Of a DNA stretch of 64,000 nucleotides, positions 23,001 to 35,054 are shown piece after piece. Source of the stretch: Ectocarpus siliculosus (lineage: Eukaryota; Sar; Phaeophyceae; Ectocarpales; Ectocarpaceae). The position numbers and the translations under genes are program-made. The DNA is taken from NCBI GenBank assembly GCA_000310025.1, contig FN649734.1, forward strand, positions 3,372,711 through 3,436,710, given 5' to 3'. The notes below the pieces were generated by a model. That model searched no databases. It saw nothing but the letters and a program-made list of their open reading frames with translations, and was not told where the DNA came from. The number at the start of each line of letters is the position of its first letter. Position 1 is the first letter of the stretch.

Positions 23001-25446
23001 GCGGCGACCCTCTCGGCGCGCACGTCATGCGGTAGAGCGCGTCAACATCCGGGTTATTGTCGGCGAGGGCTTGCACCACACCGACGCGCTGCTCGCCGGC
23101 CCCGCCACCGCCCATGACCACGCCGCACATCGACGAACTCTTGTCTCGGATCTTGGCGGGGGGAAACCCTCTGGGCCAGACGACCCCGGAGGCGCCGAAG
23201 CAAGGGTAGGGGTTGTGCACGCATGTGGAGGGCCTCGAAAAGAACGATAGCTCGTGCTCGGCCGACGAGGTTTCCGCGAAAGGCACGCCTTCTTCCGGGC
23301 GCATGAGAACGTGAGCGTCGTCCACATCGTAGATTACCTGTCGTAAGAGTTCGGACACGTTTCAGACAAGCTTCGATACGCATCGAAAGGCCGCGAGTTG
23401 AGCTGATGTCGTGCCTCTGTGGTGCAACAGCGAGTTCACGCGCGTAGCCCTGCGCCGTGCTACACACACACAAGACGACATGCATTCGTACTGCTGCAGC
23501 AACGATTGGTTCGGACTCGACCCCGGTTCGAAACCACGATTCATTTCGTGGGGGTGAGAGAGGCTTCAAGCTTTACAGTAAAATATTTATTTGCTGCGCC
23601 CGTAAACACGATTTCATGTAGCTGTCAGGGTCGGTAGCACGAAATACGTACATTGTCCTCACTTCAAGTAACTCGCCACTGGTCCTTTGACACCATCTGC
23701 AAACTTCTCTCCATGCCCATGTGATATTCAAGTCCCATGCGCTGGTACCGAAGATGTACTAGTCGCGCGAGTAGGCAACAGTATGGGATGGATTGGCGGC
23801 CGGCACCACCATGTACCATTTCTCACTGACCTTCGCTCCATGATGAATCGCGTACAAGTACCCGATGTTCTTCCGGCCAACGTGGTTCCACGGAATCAGG
23901 TCCGTGATGCGGTAGGGCAACGCCTCTTGGTCGCTTGGGGTCAGGAGTACCACTCCCACCACGTTGTACTCCGTGGGTCCTGACGACGAGGAATTCAGCG
24001 GGAAGCAGAACGGCATCGAAAACTTGAGAAAAGAAAATAAGTGGCAGATTGGTCCAGCGGTTCGTCCACAAGACATACCGTGTCAAATGGTTGCTCCATC
24101 TTGAGGGTCCCCTAATGACGATTTTCCCAGCGTCGGGCTGTGTGCACAAGGAGCAGCACCAAGTACTTCCGCAACACTATAGTTTTCTGCGTTTATGCCG
24201 TGCAACATGTTCCTTTTACTACCATTCACTGGCTCACAGTGACCTCGTTGTCTTCAAACGATTGACGGGCAGCAAAAGGACCAGAACGAAATTTGGTGTC
24301 CAAAGCTCTCAAAAAGGGCTCAAGCTGGACATCTAGGCTTACAGCTGCGCCACCCGGGCATTGGCCTACATGGAGGGCACAGGTGTGGGCGCACGTCTCA
24401 CTGTAGCAGTGAAAAACATCACCGAAAGAACAAAATTGATAACGTTTCGGGCCAGAAGCCAACCTCTTCCAGAGGTACAAATACATGCCTCGCCTACTGA
24501 CGCTCTCTCGGAACGCGTGCCAATGAGCCGATTCGCGAAAACCGAATTTCTACTGATCGACGATGTTCGACTCTTAACACTGGGTGGTTAGGACCCAGCA
24601 TGCAAGAGTAAGACGAAAACCGCGAACCTGAAACACGAGAGGTACTCGTACAGGTAAGTTCCTGCGACTACTTGAGCAATCTTTGCAACCTGAGCAGTCA
24701 ACTCCCGTTTCTCCGACATCTCCGAACGAAGAGACCATTACACAGCAACCGAATGGTGTTGTCAAAGAGGCATTGACGCAGGCACATCGCTTTGATGTGG
24801 GGGAACTGGCCGCTGGCCGCAACCGCATGAGGTCGGCGACAAATCAAGACAAGAGAGCGCACAAGCTCTGAGCAATGCGGCCGTCCATTCGAAGAACCCT
24901 GTACATCCCCGACTACCCGCCTCTTCAGATTAAGGTGGCTTGCCGGACAACCAATGTCGTATATCTGAACGTCACCACATGAAATCAAACGGCCACTCAT
25001 GTACCACACGGCCCACCCATGCCATGCAGCCGGCACGCACTCAGCAGACACCTCCCGCACAAATTCTCACCGTCTTTGTCGCCGACAACCACTACACACC
25101 ATTCGCCCAGTTCTGCTAGCTGCTTCACCGCGTCGGTTGGCTCGTCTGCGGATGCCAGCACCGCCCACCTCTCGCACGTATCTTCCGCAGCTGGCGGCGG
25201 GAACAAAGAGGACGGCTCGACGCTTGGGGGCGTCGTCCTGATTTCCATTCTTGGCCCCGCGTAAGTTCGAACCTTTTCCATGGAGAACATGATGTCGCCG
25301 ATGGGGGGCGATCCGCACGCGCCTGGAGATGTAGGCCGTCGTCGGCTCCTCTTGGAGTAATGAGAGACGAGGAACAAGACGACGGCCAGAGCGGAAACCG
25401 TTGCTGCGCCTCGGCGAAGCACGCCGGTCAGCCGGCAAGCCATCAT
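20007..25446 (-). CDS. STELLO-type DUF288 protein fused to a GT31 glycosyltransferase
   Basis: Six exons: 25446-25071, 23979-23831, 23337-22915, 22551-22399, 21620-21396, 21065-20007 (stop). They give 2385 nt, 794 residues, with every junction in phase. The N-terminus is type II: a short basic cytosolic end and one membrane helix (about residues 14-29). A DUF288/STELLO domain spans about 90-450, with WAVLASADEPTDAVKQL, WCVVVVGDKDG, NIGYLYAIHHGAKVIYDVDD, NPYPCFGASGVVWPRGFP, FWGMLLPVTVHERVSDIWRS and YFTQTLLPSAG. In plants STELLO proteins sit in the Golgi and affect cellulose synthase assembly. The C-terminal third is GT31-like: VLLVIAVVSARSERRDAIR near 503, a DDD metal site in DFFLRLDDDYFLCL near 600, then YAGHRYCEVWG and VCSGHAGVTAAWW. 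It is probably a Golgi glycosyltransferase; acceptor and sugar are unknown. The start is the first of two adjacent ATGs before the membrane helix. Confidence 0.9.
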
Positions 25447-28400
25447 AGCGCAACCAACAGGAACCTCTCCAACCCACCAGTCGCTCGGCAGCAAAGGCCT
25501 GACGGAACGGAGAGGGACAGCGGGGGAAATGGAAGCAGGTTAAGGCAAGCAACGAGGGAGGGTAGGCGTGCGTAGCCGTTCTGTTGCCAGCTGAAGGCGA
25601 GGATCTGCCAAACGGCCTGCATGCTTCCACGAAAGTAAAGAATGCCGCGCGGTTATGGTCAAAACCTTGACCAAATTTGCAGAATAAAGTCACAAAAAAA
25701 TATATTGCGTGCTTTGATCCTGGAAGAAGCAGCACCAAACGCGGATCCACCGACACGCATACAGTTGATGACTTTCTTGGCGACTTTTGCCAGACACCCG
25801 CAAACCTGAGCAATCACGGACGATGCAAGTTTCGGCAAAGGGGCTGGTGCAATTTCATGGCTGCGTGCTTGTTTGAGGGAGGAAGCAACGAGCGCGGAGC
25901 GAGGATGGGTGATCGAAGAGTTGGGCGAGCTACACAAAGACGTATGCAAAGTAGCGGGAGCACGGGGGTCTATCCAAACAAACATGCCCGGCCCATCTCC
26001 GGGCCCAGCGAGGGAACCGACGAGCGTGTGAATGTGTTTACTCTCTACTCGTGTTCTTTTGGAGTCCATCCGCATATTGTTGCCGGTCGACATTCCTCTT
26101 GATCACTACTCTCCTCGCACAGATCTTTTACCATTCGTTTTGGGCAGCGTTCCATTCCTCCGGCATATGTTGTGTGGAGTTCAGCTGGGTCAAACTGTTG
26201 CTCATTTTCATGCCATCTTGTCTTCTTCGTCAATATTTCCATCCCTCTCTCCTCTTCCATTTCCTCCTCCTTGGTTACTCGACTACTTGAGCGATACATT
26301 TCCCCTTCTATGCCACCACCATCGTTTGCTTCGCCAAAACTGTCTCCAGTGTCTTTGTCAACACCGAGAACGCGTGTGCGTGTGCGTGCGTGTGTATGAG
26401 AGTATAAGCTAACCAACAGCAACTGCAACCCCATCACGGGCAGGCATGAGTCCCAAGGGCTGTGCCAAGCGGCGTGTAGGAATGGGGACACCGCACATTT
26501 ACCATTCTTCTGCAGTGTGAGTGCTCTACATGCACCATGTGGGTTGGTTGGTGCCGCGCTTGTCGAGCAAACCTTCGTGGACGATCTCTCGAGAAGGAAC
26601 GCAAAAAAACGGTGGATTAGAGGGCATCTGATACTACAGCTAACAGCGGCTACGGGTTGCAAGAGTGTAGCGACAAGCAGAAACTGTTGGACCAGATTTT
26701 CTCATAAATTGATAATTTTCGTATTATTCGGCTGGTTTTGGGAGAGAACCCTCTCAAACCGTAGCCAACCGAGACAAGGCCGTTAAGGAGCGATGGCTTC
26801 GCCAACACCGCCGCAAGAGCAGGTGAAGGGCATCAATATCGTGGTACTGTAACACCCGAAACAGCTGCGTCAACGCCTCGTCCCGGCTCCACACAGCGAT
26901 ATACACGAAAACATAACAGCAAGCCTTCGAAGCAATCAAGACAACGAAACCGTGAGCGCGTCTGTGTCTGCGGTTCGTGGCGCGTGTGATGTGGGTCCCT
27001 TTGTCACGGGTTCGATAAGGCAACTCCCCATGGGATGGAGGAAATGTTTCTCTCATATCGATGGTGACGGCGACAAACCCAGGCTTGTTCGAGTTAAGCT
27101 CAAGTCTCAACTCAGACTGTAGTCAAGGTACAATAGAAAACAAATTTCCCGCTTGCAGAGTCCGACTTGAACGTCTTTTCGAATGGAGGGGGCAAGCGCG
27201 TTGGTACGCCTAGATCCGTTGCTGGGGCCGTACTCTGTCGCAGGCTGCTGCTGCGGCCAGAAAACTCCACAACTCGAGGTCCATGCCATTCAATCCACTG
27301 CTGTACGTTTCGACACAGACCCCCTCCCTAACTGCTGCCTACAGCAGTAGCTCACAATTCTACAGCATCGTAAAAGTCTAGCTATCTATGTTGTAGGAAT
27401 TTCGCGGCTCGGGGGAATGGTCTGTGCCGACGCGTACGATGCAGCAGTGGATCGTGGATGGCATGGACCCAGAACAGCGGAATTCCGACAGCGATGCAGC
27501 CTTCGACAGCCCCAGCAACCGATCAGGGCGTGCCACCACGCATCTCGCTGCTCCATGTCCACGGCGGGACTCAGCACACCCGACTTAGCACCCACCGTGT
27601 CGCCTGAATTGCCTCGAATAGTCTACAAGTCTTGGATGTTTTTTTTGTCTTGGTTTTTGGAGAGGTGGTGGAGGTACTGTACATGACTACAGCAGTATGT
27701 GATAACCTGGTACTTCGAAGTATATGATGTTGAACACAAGCCCCGCCCGCTGCTAGTCTTGCGTGTATGTGATTGCTGGGTGCTGCGCCTGCTCCATTTC
27801 CAAAAAACTCAGCAGCCATGCGCACGGCTCAGTACGCTCAGCGGTACAGCAGTACACCAGCAGTACGGTACACCTGGTACACAGTATGCATACAATGTAT
27901 GCGTACTGTAGATTATTTTCAGCAGTAGCAGCTGTTTTGGCTCTCTGCTGTAGAACGATCGCGACTGCTGTGAAGGGCACACCAGATGGACCCGTTGGAT
28001 AGGGTGTCCTCGGTCGTAGCTGGTCAACCGCAGGGTGCCACGTGAAGATATCGCATCCACACGGTGGTCTTCGTACAAGCAAAAATATGTACGGTGTGCA
28101 CGTCCAGATTGGACACTTGAATCTATCCCGCGGCAGGCCCACAGAAAAAACAGCAGAACACATGTGGTTGGGTGACACAGGCTTCAAGATTGCTCCCAGA
28201 GACATCTCGGTTCGACGCTGTGGGAGGAAGACACTAGGGGTCAACGTTGCCGATATACCATAGCCATGCAGGCACGCTACGGCGGGCGCCTCGCTATATT
28301 TCCGGTAATGTTAACACATGGTATGCAAGAGTAGAATACCTGGAACCAATGGAACAGGCACGACGGCGATGTCGCCTTCACTTGCTGGCGCTTCTGCTGG

Positions 28401-28990
28401 GGTCATAGGGGGTACCGAAGGACAGCGGTGCAGCGTGGATCAGCTCTCCAGTCAGGTGTAGCACGGAGACCGGATGGTTGGGAAAGATCCCGATGGGTGC
28501 TTTCAAGTTGCGAGCTTCGCGAGGAATAACCACCTGGTTGGTGAACGGATGCATTGTCTTTCAAGGATCTCCGCAAATCTCCGTACAAGGGGGGTTTCGC
28601 AGGATCTTGCATACACCCTACAATATATTCCTCTCATGATTCTCTCCTTCACGGGCCCCCAGGCAGGAAGCTTTTTTCGGGTTTGAATTGCGTGAGGCAG
28701 AAGACTAAATTGGAATTGCGTGTGGCGGTATGCTATGTAGGTATGTAGTATACCCTTGAGCAATCGATAATATGTCGATCAGCCGTCGGCCTGCAGCAAT
28801 TCCACAAAGTTCCGCCGCACGTCAAGTCTCTGAAAATGAAAATACTGTTTGGAGAATGTAGGGTACAGAGAGGAGCACAGGCTTGTAGCAAGTGCAGGTG
28901 TGGCAACTGTAGTCAGTTTGTGGTAGATGTGCATGATAGATGGCGATATACACGACGCACCCATCTACCCGTCTGCGTGCGGCTGTCCGG
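25447..28990. other. Intergenic DNA, no gene seen
   Basis: Short frames only. ACAGTAGT/CAGCAGTA-type short motifs recur from ~27.3 to 28.0 kb. A GTGCGTGTGCGTGCGTGTG run lies near 26375-26398. A plus-strand frame at 28042-28263 has no start context, splice partners or known motif. Confidence 0.45.
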
Positions 28991-29019
28991 ATCATGTCCG
29001 GACTGCTCTGTACGCACTG

Positions 29020-30545
29020 ATTTTGGGGTGCGGACCGCCTGAAGTCGCGCCTCCTGGAAGCGATTGATGATGATTGAGCATGTTGATGAGAAGAGCGTTT
29101 TCTTTTTTTGTTTGTTGCGATTCTCCCCACACCCTCTCACGCACAAAGCCACACAACCACCAGTCCCCCCACCACCCCGGAAAGCGATCGGCCCATCGAA
29201 ATACCGTCCAACATCGAGGTGAGAAACAATCAATGTTTTCTCGCCTAGAGGCTGCAATACAACAGCTGACAAGCTTTGCCCTAACCTACGCATCTTGATG
29301 CACCTTCTACGTTAAAAATACTTGGTTGAGTTCATGAAGTCCATCCATCCGCTATAACGTTCACTCTGGGCAAGTGGATGCAACTACTGTTTATCCCACA
29401 AACGTGGATCAATTCACAGGTGTTCACCCGATTATCCTTTGTATTGGCCCTACAGTAGACCTCACCCCATAGCTCGCGTGTTCCTACCTTCTTTCGCTGT
29501 ACCCGAACGAATAATTGAGATCAAATCAGGAATCTACAGCGTCCATCTTGAATGAATTCTTGCCTCAATTGACAGGGACGAGCAAACACCACCGTAGACT
29601 ATCGCTGGGCTCTTACCTGAAAGACACATTGGTTTATCTAGGCCTTTGGCGTGGTTGAGGTCATTGCAATGATCGATCTCTCCCAAGTACCAGGCCGGAA
29701 CCAAGTCCTGTATGCTACGCCGTCCAGGTTCACTCTTTCGTGATCTCCACAAGTTGCCGTAGTCTGTTGTACGGAGTAGACCACACGAAGACCGGTGGTC
29801 GCTGACAGTGTGCATCGCACACTACTACAGTAGTACAATTTTTCCACACTGCTGAAGCATCCTCTATATCACAGGCGCTAGGGCTCCTTAGACTGCACCT
29901 ACCTACGAAACGCACCCTTTCTACTCGTTTGGGTGACCGCAAAGACAGATTGTCGTCGCTCTTGGTTAACCGGGTCTCACAATGTATAATGTAAAGTGGA
30001 AAATAATGGTGTCGTGTCCTCTCGGCGGAACAATACGATTGTAAAATATTTTATTCAACCACTCACGATTGGAATGTGGTCACTACAAACAGCTTAGAGC
30101 AACTCACGGCGTGGATGTGATCTGTTGCATGTGTAGCGACAGGGATAACTCCATGTTTCCTCCGTGTCCTGCACAGCTCAGATCAGATGCCCAGGCCACG
30201 GAAATTCTTACAATAGCAGCGGCATCATGGAGCTGTCCGCGGTTGGTAGTAACCGCGCTCCTACAGTAGTGTAGGACAACTATCCGCGATCTGCATGTGC
30301 GTGAAGATGCTACGCCCACAACGAGAGAGTTTGACTGCAAGACCTCTCAACGAGTACACAATGTGTTTGCATGGTGAATGACTTTCTTCATCAAGGTCAG
30401 ATATGTGTGACCGCACGTCCATCTGCCCGCTAGAACTTTCATCGGTAAAGTACAATGAATAATACTTTTATCATTGTTTCACCTTCGGCGCGAATGTCAC
30501 GAAGACAGTAGTTCGAGCCAAGCCGCTCGCTCGAAATCTCGAAAT
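29020..30545 (+). repeat. Tandem unit 1, with decayed start of the 35-kb gene
   Basis: Matches 30865-32410 over ~1.5 kb with many substitutions and indels. Anchors in order: GACCGCCTGAAGTCGCGCC, GATTCTCCCCACACCCT, CCGGAAAGCGATCGGCCC, TCCATCTTGAATGAATT, GCAATGATCGATCTCTC, CACAGCTCAGATCAGATGCC. Near 30155-30290 it resembles the upstream region and first codons of the intact gene at 35055: CAGCTCAGATCA, then CATCATG(A/G)AGCT at 30223-30232, then AGGACAACT. The frame after this ATG is lost within a few codons. I read it as a relic of a gene start. Confidence 0.8.
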
Positions 30546-30864
30546 ACACAGAACGTGCCACACTCGAGAAATATCTTGTTTTGCAATCTTTGTTCAGTGA
30601 AAGATCAGGAGGGCAACCGACATGGGATACTTTAGATATGATACACAATTCTGCTGGTTTGAGGGGTGTAGTAGAGTTTCACTTCATGCATTTCGTGGAC
30701 ATCCAGAACGTCGAATCCGTACAAATCGCGGCGCGCTGTAGCCCCTAGCCCCTACTTCGAACAAACGATGCAACCATGCACGTACGGAAGTACTCGGCAA
30801 GCACAGATCACGTGTGTGTCGAGAATGTCGAGAAACACCCTCGATACAATTTAGGTAAGTAAAT

Positions 30865-32410
30865 AGCTGATGGTGTGGACCGCCTGAAGTCGCGCCCACT
30901 GGGAAGGGATTGATGGTGATTGAGCATATTGACGAGAGCGTTATTTTCTTTTTTTTTGGTTTGGGCGCGATTCTCCCCACACCCTCCCACGCACAAAGGC
31001 ATACGACCACCAGTTCCCTCACCACCCCGGAAAGCGATCGGCCCTATCGGAATACCGTCCAACCTGGAGGTCAAACTATGGGCTCTCGTTTAGAGGATCC
31101 CATAACACATTTGACAAGGCTTTGCGCGAATCTACGCATCTTGATCCACCTGCTACAGAACAATGTGTACGTGGTTGCGTTGACGAGGCCCATCTATCCG
31201 CTACAACTTTCACTCTGATAGAGTGAACACAGTTTTTTACCCCACAAAAGAAACGTGGATCAATGCTAGGTTTTCAACCGATTCTTCTGTTTATTGGCCC
31301 TAGAGCTCACCCCATAGCTCACGTGCCCCTACCTTCTTTAACTGCACCGGAACAAAAAATTGAGATCAATAGGGAATCTACTGTACGTCCATCTTGAATG
31401 AATTGTTGCCTCAATTGATAGCGACAGGCTGCTGCCACCGTAGAAGATAGCGCGACTCGTACCGACAAGGCGCATTGGTTTATCCTAGGCCTGGCTAGGG
31501 TATTGCAATGATCGATCTCTCGCATGTACCAGGCCGGAACGAAGTTCTGTGGGTATGCAGTCCGGGTTCACTCATTGCCATCATCATCCACATTGTTTTT
31601 GTAGCTGTTGTACTGTAGACCACTAAGTGGTCACTGACACACTAATGTACTAACACCGTCTATTCAGGCGCTAAGGCTCCAAAGACTACACCTACCTAAC
31701 TTTGGGTGACCGCACAGACACAAAGTGTTGTTGGTCGCGCTTGGTCTCGCAATATAGAGTGAAATATCATGGTGTCGTGTCCTCTCCGCGAAACAGTACG
31801 ATTTCGTACGATTTCTTTTTATTGGACCAACTCAAGATTCACAATGTGGTCACTTAAATAGTGAAGCTTAGAGCAACTCCCTGCGTGGATGTGATATGTT
31901 GGATGTGTAGCGACAGGGAAATTCCATGTTTCCTCCGTGTCTCGCACAGCTCAGATCAGATCCCCAGAACAGAACAGGTTCTCGCTCCACTAGGCGCTCC
32001 TTGATCATGGCACTGCTTTTGCGTCGGCAGGTCACAAAATTTCATACATATCAGCGGCATCATGAAGCTGTGTCCGCGGTTGGTGGTACCCGTTGTCCTA
32101 CACACTGTAGGACAACTGTCCGCATTCTAACAAACAACGAACAGCATGCATTTGCGTGGGGATGCTACGCCCACAACGGGAGAGTTTGACTGCAAGACCT
32201 CTTCACGAAAACAAAACGTGGGTGTATGGTGTACCGATGCTTGTCTACTTCCATTCATAGGTCGGGTGTGGCCGCCCATCCATCCATCTGATACAAATTT
32301 CTTTGGTAAAGGTACAACGAATATTGTTGTTCCTGCAGCCTTCCGCGCGAATCGTCGCGACAGAAACGCAGACGTGGGGCGAGCCATTAACGCGGCTCGC
32401 TCCAAATTCA
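30865..32410 (+). repeat. Tandem unit 2, with decayed start of the 35-kb gene
   Basis: Second copy, offset ~1.84 kb from unit 1. Its CATCATGAAGCTG at ~32059-32071 and AGGACAACTGTCC at ~32109 match CATCATGAAGCTT and GGGACAACTGTCC in the functional gene more closely than unit 1 does. No open frame follows, so only the promoter and start region seem to be duplicated. Confidence 0.8.
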
Positions 32411-32497
32411 GGGAAATGTTCGAGAGAACTCTAATTTCATGGAACCTCGCTGCTGCTTTGGTATGGGGGGACAACCAACCACGAAATACGGAGTGAT

Positions 32498-32499
<2 letters not shown>

Positions 32500-32586
<87 letters not shown>
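32500..32586 (+). repeat. GA microsatellite (~87 bp)
   Basis: An uninterrupted (AG)n tract between tandem units 2 and 3. Confidence 0.98.
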
Positions 32587-32589
<3 letters not shown>

Positions 32590-32778
32590 TATGTGACAAA
32601 GGAGTTTGGGCGACGGTTTCTCTCATTGATACTTTATGAAAATCGAACGTTCAACCTCTCTACCAGATTCATGGTGCTGGCGATCTCGTTGTTCCTGAAT
32701 ATCACCGCCAGAGCAACCGACGTATGTATGCGTGTACTGCAGTGATCACCATGTACACATTTGTCGGTAAACGTTGGT

Positions 32779-35054
32779 GCGGATCTGAAGGCGTGCCCAT
32801 GTGGGAAATAATTGATGATGGTAAGAATGTTGTGTATATATATCACTATATTTTCGTATGTGGGTGCGTTCGAGCCCACGCAATATATTTTATCGCACAC
32901 AAATGCACACAATACCCAGTTCGAAAACAAAGCCGGAAAGCGACGGATCCAGCGGAATGCCGGCTAACCTCGAGGCGAAACCATTGATTCTCGAGTAGAG
33001 TCCAAAAACTGTTGTGCGTAGAGCGACGAAAGAGCAACCCACACTCACTCGGTGGTTGCTTTTGCGTATGCAGTGCAATGACCATTTGGAAGTTCTGCTT
33101 TGCACGGCGATCGAATATCGCCCCTGGTAGCGCACCTTACACAACCGTCACACCTGTTGTACACCGCACCCAGCGCACTGCGATCACGAGGCTACGCTCA
33201 CACTGTGACAGCACGCTTCATATGTGAACCTACCTACGCATCGGATTCTACCTGCTACTCACACTATTTGATGTATGTGTACCGTTTCCATGAAAGTATA
33301 AATCAGCCTCCATGAAGGTTTGATCTACTCCGATGACGCTAATACCACTTCCATGGAAACTACACGTTTTGTACTTCCCTGGAACGGCAAAACGGCACTT
33401 CCATGCAAGAGATATTCACTCCCACGGAAGTAAAGATATGAAATGAGGATGTTCCACTTCAAAGGAAGTGAATTTCCACGGAAGTCCCATGGAAATCCCA
33501 TGGAAGCTATAAAAAATAGGCTTAGGGCAGCTTCCATGGAAGTATTTGGCTTCGGGTCAGCTTCCATGGTACTTTCGGGGTTGGGGTTAGGTTTGGGAAG
33601 CTGGAATTACCACATTTCCAGGCGCTTCCGTGGAAGTTGCTTTCGGGGTTGGGTCAGGGTAGGGAAGCGGGAGTGACTACATGTCCAGACGCTTCCGTGG
33701 AATTTGCTTTCATGGAAGATTCGGTGCGTCCACGGAAGTCGGTTTCAACCTCTGTCACTCACTTCCTTCCATGGAAGTTGCTTTCATGGAAGTCTCCATG
33801 CTTCCAAAGAAGTAGCAGAGACTCTGTCGAGCTACGAGCTTCGATGGAAGTATTGCTTCCACGGAAACTCTTCGCCCTTCCGTGGAAGTCCGAAATGTGA
33901 CTTCCATGGAAGCAACGAGCGGTTGTTTTCGGGTGCTTCCATGGAAGGAGATCAACTTCCATGGAAGTTGTGTACCGCTTCCATGGAAGCATCATGGAAG
34001 CTGGAACCCGACACAGACGAACGGATTCATTGGAAGTCAAATTGACTTCCTCCCTCCAGGAAGCCATCTAACTTCCAGGGAAGAAGTCCATAAAATGACT
34101 TCCATGGAAATGAAAGTGACTTCCATGGAAGGGGACCCCTTCCATGGAAGTCAATTTTCGATTTCCGTGGAAGGTTATTCGACTTGTCAAATAATGGAGG
34201 TTACCCCCTCGACGGCTTCCTCTCTGTAAAAAGTGAACACAAGTTGGTCAAGTGTCACTAGTTATTGCTCGATCGCTCCAGCTATGACGCCTGGTACAGA
34301 ACCATCCCGCATGTCCCGAACCAGACGGGGTGCCGCGGGTGTTGACGCGCTCTCCTGATGAGCGTTTGGTGCTCTTTCTTGTCACAAAAGCCACCCCCCC
34401 CCTCGACCGTCTTGTGGCACACCGTGCGGTCGATACCGTGTCCCCGCGGCGGCGGCATGTGAGTCGCGACTTCGTGAGTCATTGGCCGACAGTGGTTTAT
34501 CAAAGCGACAGGTGGTCCCCTTATCCTTGTTGACTTTGCCCCTCGATCTCACCAACAGGAACACAAAAGATCGATCGGAATCTATTCGCACCTTTATTTT
34601 CAGGGTAACTGATGACACGGTCTACCATGTACAGCAGTACCGTAGGTTGTAGCGGGTTTGACGAATCTTTTTGCGTGGATGTTTAGTCTATAGCATAGGC
34701 GATACGTAGTACTCCGACCGGCGGTTTCTGAAAATGTACTCATTTTGTTCATTTAGGTGAACCAACTATGTGTGAAGTCTAGATGGTAACAGATTTTCGT
34801 TGGTCGCACTTGCTGCGCTTGATCTCAAAATAGATACAAGTAACGTTTGTGGACACCAGCGTTGTGTTCACTCAGCGCGAAGTGCATTTTTTTTTCTCCG
34901 CAGATCGAAGGAAGCCAAGCGTAGTCACCGACGAAGGGAGAGTGTCATTAACTTTTCATGTGTTGCTGATCGTTCCGTGTTGCCCCTCATGTGCTACAGC
35001 TCAGATCAAAAGCCCAGGCCTGAAACTGATCACTACTTTAGGTCCGGTATCATC
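32779..35054 (+). repeat. Tandem unit 3, interrupted; upstream region of the 35-kb gene
   Basis: Begins with GCGGATCTGAAGGCGTGCCC, then ATTGATGATGGTAAG, CCGGAAAGCGACGGATCC and ACCTCGAGGCGAAACC, all matching the starts of units 1 and 2. It resumes after the palindrome block with CAGCTCAGATCAAAAGCCCA (near 34999) and ends at the ATG of the intact gene. Anchor-to-ATG distance is ~1.15 kb in units 1 and 2 but ~2.24 kb here. The excess is close to the length of the CTTCCATGGAAG block plus flanks. Confidence 0.7.
33290..34190. repeat. Cluster of the 12-bp palindrome CTTCCATGGAAG
   Basis: Eight exact copies start at 33531, 33766, 33901, 33936, 33956, 33978, 34120 and 34139. CTTCCGTGGAAG occurs at 33625 and 33877, and there are about twenty one- to three-base variants. 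Spacing is irregular (20 to ~200 bases), so it is not a simple tandem array. Each site is a perfect dyad usually flanked by A/T (ACTTCCATGGAAGT). Open frames through it (repeated SMEV/FHGS-like residues) only reflect the repeat. Origin and function are unknown. Confidence 0.95.

Noticed and set aside
2250..34000. CRISPR-like arrays or bacterial operons
   Set aside because: Repeats are irregular or tandem without unique equal-length spacers, and all convincing genes are spliced and eukaryotic.
33637..34229. Open frames rich in SMEV/FHGS-like residues over the palindrome cluster
   Set aside because: They are direct translations of CTTCCATGGAAG in different frames and have no other protein features.
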